Of a stretch of 64,000 nt of DNA, positions 34,315 to 46,200 are shown piece after piece. The translations under genes were made by a program, and so were the position numbers. Each line of letters opens with the position of its first letter. The first letter of the stretch is position 1. Source of the stretch: Aristolochia californica (taxonomy: Eukaryota > Streptophyta > Magnoliopsida > Piperales > Aristolochiaceae); the NCBI GenBank assembly GCA_029961685.1, contig JARWKL010000001.1, forward strand, positions 27,540,295-27,604,294. Direction: 5' to 3'. Under the pieces are notes generated by a model. It searched no databases and had not been told where the DNA came from. It saw only the letters and a program-made list of their open reading frames with translations.

Positions 34315-36314
34315 TACACATGATAAATCACTTTACAATCATCTATGATCGTTGGGTCAGCTTTTTGTAGATGGGAAAAATAATGGTTTGTTTGACTCGA
34401 GAAAATATCCCACCGCACGTTCACTTGAGAATTTAATGAGCGTATGTTATTCTCTTCAAAAGCTTTGGATCCATAGGAGATTTGCATCTTTAACATGTTT
34501 AAAACATGCATATCCATTTTTAAAGCATGTGTGGAGGAAATCTCTTTCTTAAAAAATTCCAAGCTGATAGGTTTGAACTAGTAGAATTTCCCAAACATGG
34601 ACAACAAAACTTTTGTGCTAATTTGTGGTGTGAGAATAAATTTTCTTTACTTACATTTTTTACAGTTTTATATTTTTTAACACCAAAATTTTCATTTTGT
34701 TGTGATCTATTTGTCTTTTTGGTTTACGGGAAGAAGAGAGAGCGAAAACTCAAAGTTTTGATTTATGAAAAAAGTGTACATCAAAAATGAAAATTCATAG
34801 TGCACAAATGTAGAACGAGATAATTCCAAAGAGTTTTTGTATTTTTTAAGGATTCTATGGTCTATTTAGTTTTTATATATCAGGTTTTGCAATCGTCGGG
34901 AAAAAGGGGGAAGCATGGATTTTTAACTGAGTGTTGACTCCCTATCCATAAGTCATTTCTTAGGGTATTATAGCCCGTTACGCATGATAAATCACTTTTC
35001 AATCATCTATGATCTTTGGGTCAGCTTTTTGAAGATTGGCAAAATAATGGCTTGTTTGACTCGGGTAAATATCCATCGCACGTTCACTTGAGAATTTAAA
35101 GAGCATTTGCCATTCTCTTCAAAAGCTTTGGATCCATATGTGATTTGCAACTTTAACATGTTTCAAACATGCAAATCCATTTTTTAAGCATGTGTGGAGG
35201 AAATCTCTTTCTTATAAAATTCCAAGTTGTTAGGGTTGAACTAGTGGAATTTCCCAAACTTGGACCACAAAACTTTTGTATTCATTTGTGGTGTGTGAAT
35301 AAATTTTCTTTACTTACATTTTTTATTGTTTTAAATTTTTTTCCGCACATGAACTCTAAAATTTTCATTTTGTTGTGATCTATTTGCCTTTTTCTTTACG
35401 GGATGAAGGGAGAGCAAAAACTCAAAGTTTTGATTTATGAAAAAAGTGTACTTCTAAAAAGAAAATGCATAGTGTACAAAAGTAGAGCGAGATAATTCCA
35501 AAGAGTTTCTGTAATTTTTAGGGATTCTAAGGTCTTTTTAGTTTTTATATATCTGGTTTTACAATCGTCGGGAAAAAGGGGGAAGCAGTGATTTTTAACT
35601 GAGTGTTGACTCCCAATCCATAAGTCATTTCTTAGGGTAATGTAGCCCGTTACGCATGATAAATCACTTTACAATCATCTATGATCGTTGGGTCAGCTTT
35701 TTGTAGATGGGAAAAATAATGGCTTGTTTGACTCATGTAAATATCCCACCGCACGTTTACTTGAGAATTTAATGAGCGTTTGTTATTCTTTTCAAAAGCT
35801 TTGGATCCATAGGTGATTTGCATCTTTAACATGTTTAAAACATGCAGATCCATTTTTAAAGCATGTGTGGAGGAAATCTCTTTCTTATAAAATTCCAAGC
35901 TATTAGGTTTGAATTAGTGGAACTTCCCAAACTTGGAAAACAAAACTTTTGTGTTCATTTGTGGTGTGTCAATAAATTTTCTTTACTTACATTTTTTATT
36001 GTTTTAAATTTTTTAACACCAAAATTTTCATTTTGTTGTGGCCTATTTGCCTTTTTGGTTTACGGGATGAAGGGAGAGCGAAAACTTAAAGTTTTGTTTT
36101 AAGAAAAAAGAGAACATCTAGAATGGAAATGCACAATGCACAAATGTAGAGAGAGATAATTCCAAAGAGTTTCTGTAATTTTTAGGGATTGTAAGCCCTT
36201 CTTAGTTTTAATATATCAAGTTTTGCAATCGACGGGAAAAAGGGGGAGGCAGAGATTTTTAACTGAGGCTTGACTCCCAATCCATAAGTCATTTCTTCGG
36301 GTAATATAGCCCGG
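34315..36314 (+). repeat. Trimer G-C-H, copy 2 (2000 bp)
   Basis: Monomers are 34315 (G), 34979 and 35651 (H). The middle copy has CTTTTCAATC, GATCTTTGGGTC, TTGAAGATTGGC and GAATTTAAAGAGC. The whole of its head reappears at 36631. Confidence 0.8.
35651..36314 (+). repeat. Subtype A monomer (663-bp class), typical copy
   Basis: Diagnostic features are TTTAAAACATGC at the dyad, TTTTTTAACACCAAAATTTT as the length block, GTTTTGTTTTAAGAAAAAAG, CATCTAGAATGGAAATGCAC, AGAGAGAGATAAT, GGGATTGTAAGC, GGGGGAGGCAG and a CTTGACTCCC tail. All of these differ from subtype B at the same places, which defines two long-diverged sequence classes. Confidence 0.8.
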
Positions 36315-36630
36315 TACTCATGATAAATCACTTTACAATCATCAATGATCGTTGGGTCAACTTTTGTAGATGGGCAAAATAGTCGCTTGTTTTACTCGAG
36401 TAAATATCCCACCGCACGTTCACTTGAGAATTTAATGAGCGTTTGTTATTCTCTTCAAAAGCTTTGGATCCATAGGTGATTCGCATCTTTGTAATTTTTA
36501 AGGATTCTATGGTCAATTTAGTTTTTGTATATCAGGTTTTGCAATCGTCGGGAAAAAGGGGGAAGCGTGGATTTTTAACTGAGTGTTGACTCCCTATCCA
36601 TAAGTCATTTCTTAGGGTATTATAGCCCGT
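36315..36630 (+). repeat. Hybrid minimonomer, 316 bp
   Basis: Its left 175 bases match the monomer head at 30337 (CATCAATGATCG, TTGTTTTACTCGAG). At 36490/36491 GCATCTTT joins GTAATTTTTAAGG. The right part (TTCTATGGTCAATTTAG) matches the tail of the G monomer near 34845-34970. It is therefore a join of two different monomers with about 350 bases lost, with TTT shared at the joint. Confidence 0.85.
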
Positions 36631-37972
36631 TACGCATGATAAATCACTTTTCAATCATCTATGATCTTTGGGTCAGCTTTTTGAAGATTGGCAAAATAAT
36701 GGCTTGTTTGACTCCGGTAAATATCCATCGCACGTTCACTTGAGAATTTAAAGAGCATTTGCCATTCTCTTCAAAAGCTTTGGATCCATAAGAGATTTGC
36801 ATCTTTAAGATGTTTCAGACATGCAACTCCATTTTTTAAGCATGTGTGGAGGAAATCTCTTTCTTATAAAATTCCAATCTGTTAGGGTTGAACTAGTGGA
36901 ATTTCCCAAACTTGGACAACAAAACTTTTGTATTCATTTGTGGTGTGTGAATAACTTTTCTTTATTTAAATTTATTATTCTTTTAAATTTTTTCTTTACA
37001 TGAACTCTAAAATTTCATTTTTTTGTGATCTATTTGCCTTTTTGGTTTACGGGATGAAGGGAGAGCGAAAACACAAAGTTTTGATTTATGAAAAAAGTGT
37101 ACATCTAAAATGAAAATTCACAGTGCACAAATGTAGAGCGAGATAATTCCAAAGAGTTTTGTAATTTTTTGGGATTCTAAGGTCTTTTTAGTTTTTATAT
37201 ATCAGGTTTTGCAATCGTCAGAAAAAAGGGGGAAGCAGGGATTTTTAACTGAGTGTTGACTCCCAATTCATAAGTCATTTCTTAGGGTAATATAGGCCGT
37301 TACGCAAGATAAATCACTTTACAATCATCTATGACCGTTGGGTCAGGTTTTTGTAGATGGGAAAAATAATGGCTTGTTTGACTCGGGTAAATATCCCACC
37401 GCACGTTCACTTGAGAATTTAATGAGAGTTTGTTATTCTCTTCAAAATCATTAGATCCATAAGTGATTTGCATCTTTAACATGTTTAAAACACGCAAATC
37501 CATTTTTTAAGCATATGTGGAGGAAATCTCTTTTTTATAAAATTCCAAACTGTTAGGGTTGAACTAGTGGAATTTTCCAAACTTGAACAACAAAACTTTT
37601 GTATTCATTTATGGTGAGTGAATAAATTTTCTTTACTTATATTTTTTATTGTTTTAAAATTTCTTCCGTACATGAAATCTAAAATTTTCATTTTGTTGTG
37701 ATCTATTTGCCTTTTTGGTTTACGGGATGAAGGGAGAGCGAAAACTCAAAGTTTTGATTTATGAAAAAAGTGTACATCTAAAATGAAAATGCACAGTGCA
37801 CAAATTAGAGCTAGATAATTCCAAAGAGTTTCTGTAAATTTTAGGGATTTTAAGGTCTTTTTAGTTTTTATATATCAGGTTTTGCAATCGTCGGGAAAAA
37901 GGGGGAAGCAAGGATTTTTAACTGAGTGTTGACTCCGTATCCATAAGTCATTTCTTAGGGTAATATAGCCCT
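36631..37972 (+). repeat. Two monomers between the trimer blocks
   Basis: The first (36631) has a head identical in kind to 34979. From about 36840 to 37210 it instead follows 30530-30890 (GAATAACTTTTC, CTAAAATTTCATTTTTTTG, GAGTTTTGTAATTTTTTGGG). The second (37301) has no counterpart at the corresponding place in the left copy, so one monomer was gained or lost here. Confidence 0.75.
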
Positions 37973-39319
37973 TACGCATGATAAATCACTTTACAATCAT
38001 ATATGATCGTTGGGTTAGCTTTTTGTAGATGGGCAAAATAATGGCTTGTTTGACTCGGGTAAATATCGACCGCACGTTCACTTGAGAATTTAATGTGCAT
38101 TAACTATTCTCTTCAAAAGCTTTGGATCCATAGGTGATTTGAATCTTTACCATGTTTCAAACATGAAAATCCATGTTTTTAAGCATGTGTGGAGGAAATC
38201 TCTTTCTTATTAAATTCCAAGCTGTTAGGGTTGAACTAGGGGAATTTTCCAAACTTGAACAACAAAACTTTTGTATTCATTTGTAGTGTGTGAATAAATT
38301 TTCTTTAGATATATTTTCTATTGTTTTAAATTTTTTTCCATACATGAACTCTAAAATTTTCATTTTGTTTTGATCTATTTGCTTTTTTGGTTTACGGAAG
38401 AAGGGAGAGCGAAAACTCAAAGTTTTGATTTATGAAAAAAGTGTTCATCTAAAATGAAAATGCATAGTGCACAAATTAGAGCGAGATAATTCCAAAGAGT
38501 TTATGTAATTTTTAGGGATTTTAAGGTCTTTTTAGTTTTTATATATCTAGTTTTGCAATCGTCGGGAAAAAGGGGGAAGCAGGGATTTTTAACTAAGTGT
38601 TGACTCCCTATCCATAAGTCATTTCTTAGGGTAATATAGCCCGTTACGCATGATAAATCACTTTACAATCATATATGATCATTGGGTCAGCTTTTTGTAG
38701 ATGGGCAAAATAATGGCTTGTTTGGCTCGGGTAAATATCCCACCGCACGTTCACTTGAGAATTTAATGAGCGTTTGTCATTCTCTTCAAAAGCTTTGGAT
38801 CCATAGGTGATTTGCGTCTTTATCATGTTTCAAACATGCAAATCCATTTTTTAAGCATGTGTGGAGGAAATCTCTTTCTTATAAAATTCCAAGCTGTTAG
38901 GGTTGAACTAGTGGAATTTCCTAAACTTGGACAACAAAAATTTTGTATTCATTTGTGGTGTGTGAATAAATTTTTCTTTACTTAGATTTTTTATTGTTTT
39001 AAATTTTTTTCCGTACATGAAATCTAAAATTTTCATTTTGTTGTGATCTATTTGCGTTTTTGCTTTACGGGATGAAGGGAGAGCGAAAACTCAAAATTTT
39101 GATTTATGAAAAAAGTGTACATCTAAAATGAAAATGCACAATGTACAAAAGTAGAGCGAGATAATTCCATAGAGTTTCTGTAATTTTTAGGGACTCAAAG
39201 GTCTTTTTAATTTTTATATATCAGGTTTTGCAATCGTCGGGAAAAAGGGGGAAGCAGTGATTTTTAACTGAGTGTTGACTCCCAATCCATAAGTCATTTC
39301 TTAGGGTAATATAGCCCGT
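37973..39319 (+). repeat. Block R, copy 2
   Basis: The monomers at 37973 and 38645 are partners of 30970 and 31641. The second differs from its partner by ATATCCCACCGCACG, the normal form, where 31641 has ATATCCATCGCAGG, so this copy has been partly overwritten or the other has mutated. Confidence 0.8.
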
Positions 39320-41296
39320 TACGCATGATAAATCACTTTACAATCATCTATGAACGTTGGGTCAGCTTTTTGTCGATGGGAAAAATAATGGCTTGTTTGA
39401 CTCGAGTAAATATCCCACCACACGTTCACTTGAGAATTTTATGGGCATTTGTTATTCTCTTCAAAAGCTTTGGATCCATAGGAGATTTGCATCTTTAACA
39501 TGTTTAAAACATGCATATCTATTTTTAAAGCATGTGTGCAGGAAATCTCTTTCTTACAAAATACCAAGCTGTTAGGTTTGAACTACTGGAATTTCCCAAA
39601 CATGGACAACAAAACTTTTGTGTTCATTTGTGGTGTGAGAATAAATTTTCTTTACTTACATTTTTTACTGTTTTAAATTTTTTAACACCAAAATTTTCAT
39701 TTTGTTGAGCTCTATTTGCCTTTTTGGTTTACGGGACGAAGGGAGAGCGAAAACTCAAAGTTTTGATTTATGAAAAATGTGTACATCTAAAATGAAAATG
39801 CACAGTGCACAAATGTAGAACGAGATAATTCAAAAGAGTTTTTGTAATTTTTAAGGATTCTATGGTCTATTTAGCTTTTATATATCAGGTTTTGCAATCG
39901 TTGGGAAAAAGGAGGAAGCGGGGATTTTTAACTGTGTGTTGACTCCCTATCCATAAGTCATTTCTTAGAGTAATATAGCCCGTTATGCATGATAAATCTC
40001 TTTACAATCATCTATGATCGTTGGGTCAGCTTTTTGTAGATGGGCAAAATAATGGCTTGTTTGACTTGGGTAAATATCCACCGCACGTTCACTTGAGAAT
40101 TTAAGGAGCATTTGTTATTCTCTTCAAAAGCTTTGGATCCATAGGTGATTTGCATCTTTAACATGTTTCAGACATGCAAATCCATTTTTTAAGCATGTCT
40201 GGAGGAAATCGTTTTCATATAAAATTCCACGCTGTTAGGGTTAAACTAGGGGAATTTCCCAAACATGTACCACAAAACTTTTGTATTCATTTGTGGTGTG
40301 TGAATAATTTTTCTTTACTTACATTTGTTATTGTTTTAAATTTTTTCCGTACATGAACTCTAAAATTTTCATTTAGTTGTGATCTATTTACCTTTTTGCT
40401 TAACGGGATGCATGGAGAGATGAAAAAAGTGTATATCTAAAATGAAAATGCATAGTGTACAAAAGTAGAGCGAGATAATTCCAAAGAGTTTCAGTAATTT
40501 TTAGGGACTCTAAGGTCTTTTTAGTTTTTATATAACAGGTTTTACAATCGTCGGAAAAAAGGGGGAAGCAGTGATTTTTAGCTGAGTGTTGACTCCCAAT
40601 CCATAAGTCATTTCTTAGGGTAATATAGCCCGTTACGCATGGTAAATCACTTTACAATAATCTATGATCGTTGGGTCAGCTTTTTGTAGATGGGAAAAAT
40701 AATGGCTTGTTTGACTCGAGTAAATATCCCACCGCACGTTCACTTGAGGATTTAATGAGCGTTTGTTATTCTCTTCAAAATATTTGGATCCATAGGTGAT
40801 TTTAATCTTTAACATGTTTAAAACATGCATATCCATTTTTAAAGCATGTGTGGAGGAAATCTCTTTCTTATAAAATTCCAAGCTGTTAGGTTTGAACTAG
40901 TGGAATTTCCCAAACTTGGAAAACAAAACTTTTGTGTTCATTTGTGGTGTGTGAATAAATTTTTTTACTTACCATTTTTTTTTTTTTAAATTTTTTAACA
41001 CCAAAATTTTCATTTTGGTGTGGTCTATTTGCCTTTTTGGTTTACGGGATGAAGGGAGAGCGAAAACTCAAAGTTTTGTTTTAAGAAAAAAGAGTACATC
41101 TAGAATGGAAATGCACAATGCACAAAGGTAGAGGGAGATAATTCTAAAGAGTTTCTGTAATTTTTAGGGATTGTAAGCTCTTCTTAGTTTTTATATATCA
41201 GGTTTTGCAATCGACGGGAAAAAGCGGGAGGAAGGTATATTTAACTGAGTCTTGATTCCCAATCCATAAGTCATTTCTTAGGGTAATATAGCCCGT
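39320..41296 (+). repeat. Trimer G-C-H, copy 3 (1977 bp)
   Basis: Monomers are 39320 (G), 39984 and 40634 (H). The middle monomer shares TTTCAGACATGC, GCATGTCTGGAGG and AAACATGTAC with its counterpart at 41961. It carries a 23-base-scale deletion at about 40418 (GGAGAG runs into ATGAAAAAAG) that makes it 650 bp. Confidence 0.85.
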
Positions 41297-43218
41297 TACG
41301 CATGATAAATCACTTTACAATCATCTATGATCGTTGGGTCAGCTTTTTGTTGATGGGCAAAATAATGGCTTGTTTGACTCGAGTAACTATCCCACCGCAC
41401 GTTCAGTTGAGAATTTAATGAGCGTTTGTTATTCTCTTCAAAAGCTTTGGATCCATAGGAGATTTGCATCTTTAACATGTTTAAAACATGCATATCCATT
41501 TTTAAAGCATGTGTGGTGGAAATCTCTTTCTTAGAAAATTCCAAGCTGTTAGGTTTGAACTAGTGGAATTTCCCAAACATGGACAATAAAACTTTTGTGT
41601 TCATTTGTGGTGTGAGAATAAATTTTCTTTACTTACATTTTTTACCGTTTTAAATTTTTTAACACCAAAATTTTCATTTTGTTGTGATCTATTTGCCTTT
41701 TTATTTTACGGAACGAAGGGAGAGCGAAAACTTAAAGTTTTGATTTATGAAAAAAGTGTACATCTAAAATGAAAATGCACAGTGCAAAAAAGTAGACAGA
41801 GATAATTCCAAAGAGTTTTTTTAATTTTTTCAGGATTCTATGGTCTATTTAGTATTTATATATCATGTTTTGCAATCGTTGGGAAAAAGGAGGAAGCAGG
41901 GATTTTTAACTGTGTGTTGACTCCCTATCCATAAGTCATTTCTTAGGGTAATATACCCGTTATGCATGATAAATCACTTTACAATCATCTATGATCGTTG
42001 GGTCAACTTTTTGTAGACGGGCAAAATAATGGCTTGTTTGACTCAGGTAAATATCCACCGTACGTTCACTTGAGAATTTAATGAGCATTTGCTATTCTCT
42101 TCAAAAGCTTTGGATCCATAGGTGATTTGCATCCCTAACATGTTTCAGACATGCAAATCCATTTTTTAAGCATGTCTGGAGGAAATGTCTTTCTTATAAA
42201 ATTCCAAGCTGTTAGGGTTGAACTAGTGGAATTTCCCAAACATGTACGACAAAACTTTTGTATTCATTTGTGGTGTGTGAATAAATTTTCTTTACTTACA
42301 TTTGTTATTGTTTTAAATTTTTTCCGTACATGAACTCTAAAATTTTCTTTTTGTTGTGATCTATTTGCCTTTTTGGTTTACGGGATGACGGGAGAGCGAA
42401 TCTCAAAGTTTTGATTTATGAAAAAAGTGTACATCTAAAATGAAAATGCACAGTGTACAAAAGTGCAGCGAGATAATTCCAAAGAGTTTATGTAATTTTT
42501 GGAGATTCTAAGGTCTTTTTAGTTTTTATATATCAGATTTTACATTCACCAGGAAAAAGGAGGAAGCAGTGATTTTTAAGTAAGTGTTGACTCCCTATCC
42601 ATATGTCATTTCTTAGGGTAATATAGCCCGATACGCATGATAAATCACTTTACAATCATCTATGATCGTTGGGTCATCTTTTTGTAGATGGGAAAAATAA
42701 TGGCTTGTTTGACTCGAGTAAATATCCCACCGCACGTTCACTTGAGAATTTAATGAGCGTTTGTTATTCTCTTCAAAAGCTTTGGATCCATAGGTGATTT
42801 GCATCTTTAACATGTTTAAAACAGGCATATCCATTCTTGAAGCATGTGTGGAGGAAATCTCTTTCTTATAAAATTCCAAGCTGTTAGGTTTAAATTAGTG
42901 GAATTTCCGAAACTTGTACAACAAAACTTTTGTGTTCATTTGTGCTGTATTTTCCTTTTAGGTTTACGGGATGAAGGGAGAGCGAAAAGTCAAAGTTTTT
43001 TTTTAAGAAAAAAGAGTACATCTAGAATGGAAATGCACAATACACAAATGTAGAGAGAGATAATTCCAAAGAGTTTCTATAATTTTTAGGGATTGTAAGC
43101 TCTTCTTAGTTTTTATATATCAAGTTTTGCAATCGACGGGAAAAAGGGAGAGGCAGGGATTTTTAACTGATTCTTGACTCCCAATCCATAAGTCATTTAT
43201 TAGGGTAATATAGTCCAT
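41297..43218 (+). repeat. Trimer G-C-H, copy 4 (1922 bp)
   Basis: Monomers are 41297 (G), 41961 and 42632 (H). The H member is only 587 bp: around 42948 TTCATTTGTGCTGTA runs into TTTTCCTTTTAGGTTTACGGG and loses most of the T-rich length block. Both middle members share GTTGGGAAAAAGGAGGAAGC with copy 3 in the tail before them. Confidence 0.85.
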
Positions 43219-46200
43219 TATGCACGATAAATCACTTTACAATCATCTATGATTGATGGGTCAGGTTTTTGTAGATGGGCAAAATAATGGGTTGTTTGAC
43301 TCGGGTAAATATCCCACTGCACGTTCACTTGAGAATTTAATGAGTGTTTGTTATTCTCTTCAAAAGCATTAGATCCATAAGTGATTTGAATCTTTAACAT
43401 GTTTCAAACATGCAAATCCATTTTTTAAGCATGTGTGGAGGAAATCTCTTTCTTATAAAATTCCAAAATGTTAGGGTTGAACTAATGGAATTTTCCAAAC
43501 TTGAACAACAAAACTTTTGTATTCATTTATGGTGTGTGAACAAATTTTATTTACTTATATTTTTTATTGTTTTAAATTTTTTTCCGTACATGAACTCTGA
43601 AATTTTCATTTTGTTGTGATCTATTTGCCTTTTTGGTTTACGGGATGAAGGGAGAGCGAAAACTCAAAGTTTTGATTGATGAAAAAAGTGTACATCTAAA
43701 ATGAAAATGCACAGTGCACAAATTAGAGCGAGATAATTCCAAAGAGTTTCTATAATTTTTATGGATTTTAAGGTCTTTTTAGTTTTTATATATCAGGTTT
43801 TGCAATCGTCGGGAAAAAGTGGGAAACAGGGATTTTTAACTAAGTGTTGACACCCTATCCATAAGTCATTTCTTAGGGTAATATAGCCCGTTATGCATGA
43901 TAAATCACTTTACAATCATATATGTTCGTTGGGTCAGCTTTTAGTAGATGGGCAAAATAATTGCTTGTTTGACTCGGGTAAATATCCACCGCACGTTCAC
44001 TTGAGAATTTAATGTGCATTTGCTATTCTCTTGAAAATCTTTGGATCCATAGGTGATTTGCATCTTTAAAATGTTTCAAACATGCAAATCCATTTTTAAG
44101 CATGTGTGAAGGAAATCTCTTTCTTATAAAATTCTAAACTGTTAGGGTTGAACTAGTGGAATTTCCCAAACTTGGAAAACAAAACTTTTGTATTCATTTG
44201 TGGTGTGTGAATAAATTTTCTTTACTTAAATTTGTTATTGTTTTAAATTTTTTTCCGTACATGAACTCTAAAATTTTCACTTTGTTGTGATCTATTTGCC
44301 TTTTTGCTTTACGGGATGAAGGGAGAGCGAAAAGTCAAAGTTTTGATTTATGAAAAAAGTGTACATTTAAATGAAAATGCACAGTGTAAAAAAGTAGAGC
44401 GAGATAATTCCAAAGAGTTTTTGTAATTTTTAGGGATTCTAATATCTTTTTAGTTTTTATATATCAGGTTTTGCAATCGTCGGGAAAAAGGGGAAGCTGT
44501 GATTTTTAACTGAGTGTTGACACCCAATCCATATGTGATTTCTTAGGGTAATATAGCCCTTTACACATGATAAATCACTTTACAATCATCTATGATAGTT
44601 GGGTCAGCTTTTTGTAGATGGGAAAAATACTGGCTTGTTTGACTTGAGTAAATATCCCACCGCACGTTTACTTGAGAATTTAATGAGCGTTTGTTATTCT
44701 CTTCAAAAGCTTTGGATCCATAGGTGATTTTCATCTTTAACATATTTAAAGCATGCATACCCATTTTTAAAGCATGTGTGGAGGAAATCTCTTTCTTATA
44801 AAATTCCAAGCTGTTAGGTTTGAACTGGTGGAATTTCCCAAACTTGGAAAACAAAACTTTTGTGTTCATTTGTGGTGTGTGAATAAATTTTCTTTACTTA
44901 CATTTTTTTTTGTTTTAAATTTTTTTCCGTACATGAACTCCAAAATTTTCATTTTGTTGTGATCTATTTGCCTTTTTGGTTTACGGGATGAAGGGAGAGC
45001 GAAAACTATAAGTTTTGTTTTAAGAAAAAAAGTACATATAGAATGGAAATGCACAATGCACAAATGTAGAGAGAGATAATTCCAAAGAGTTTCTATAATT
45101 TTTAGGAATTGTAAACTCTTCTTAGTTTTTATATATCAGGTTTTGCAATCGTCGGGAAAAGGCGGGAGGTAGGGATTTTTAATTGAGTCTTCACTCCCAA
45201 TCCATAAGTCATTTCTAAGGGTAATATAGCCCGTTACACATGATAAATCACTTTACAATCATCTATGATCGTTGGGTAAGCTTTTTGTAGATGGGCAAAA
45301 TAATGGCTTGCTTGACTCGGGTGAATATCGCACCACACGTTCACTTGAAAATTTAATGAGCGTTTGTTTTTCTCTTCAAAAGCTTTGGATCCATAGGTGA
45401 TTTGCATCTGTAACATGTTTCAAACATGCAAATCCATTTTTTAAGCATGTGTGGAGGAAATCTCTTTCTTATAAGATTCCAAGCAGTTAGGGTTGAACTA
45501 GTGGAATTTCCCAAACTTGGACAACAAAAATTTTGTGTTAATTTCTGGTGTGTGAATAAATTTTCTTTACTTACATTTGTTATTGTTTTAAAATTTTTCG
45601 TCCAAAGTTTTCATTTTGTTGTGATCTATTTGCCTTTTTGGTTTACGGGATGATGGGAGAGCGTAAACTCAAAGTTTTTTTTTAAGAAAAAAGTGTACAT
45701 CTAGAATGGAAATGTACAATGCACAAATGTAGAGAGAGATAATTCCAAAGAGTTCCTGTAATTTTTAGGGAGTGTAAGCTCTTCTTAGTTTTTATATATC
45801 AGGTTTTGCAATCGTCGGGAAAAAGGGGGAGGCAGGGATTTTTAACTGAGTCTAGACTCCCAATCCATAAGTTATTTCTTAGGGTAATATAGCCCGTTAC
45901 GCATGATAAATCACTTTACAATCATCTATGATCGGTTGGTCAGCTTTTTGTAGGTGGGCAAAATAATGGCTTGTTTGACTCGGGTATCCCACCGCACGTT
46001 CACTTGAGAATTTAATGAGCATTTGTTATTCTCTTCAAAATCTTTGGATCCATAGGTGATTTGCATCTTTAACATGTTTCAAACAAGCAAATCCATTTTT
46101 TAGGCATGTGTGGAGGAAATCTCTTTCTTATAAAACTCCAAGCTGTTAGGGTTGAACTAGTGGAATTTCCCAAACTTGGACATCAAAACTTTTGTACACA

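Noticed and set aside
36315..36630. Transposon insertion as the cause of the odd monomer
   Set aside because: All bases in it align to parts of other monomers and no foreign sequence or target duplication is present. A recombination joint explains it.
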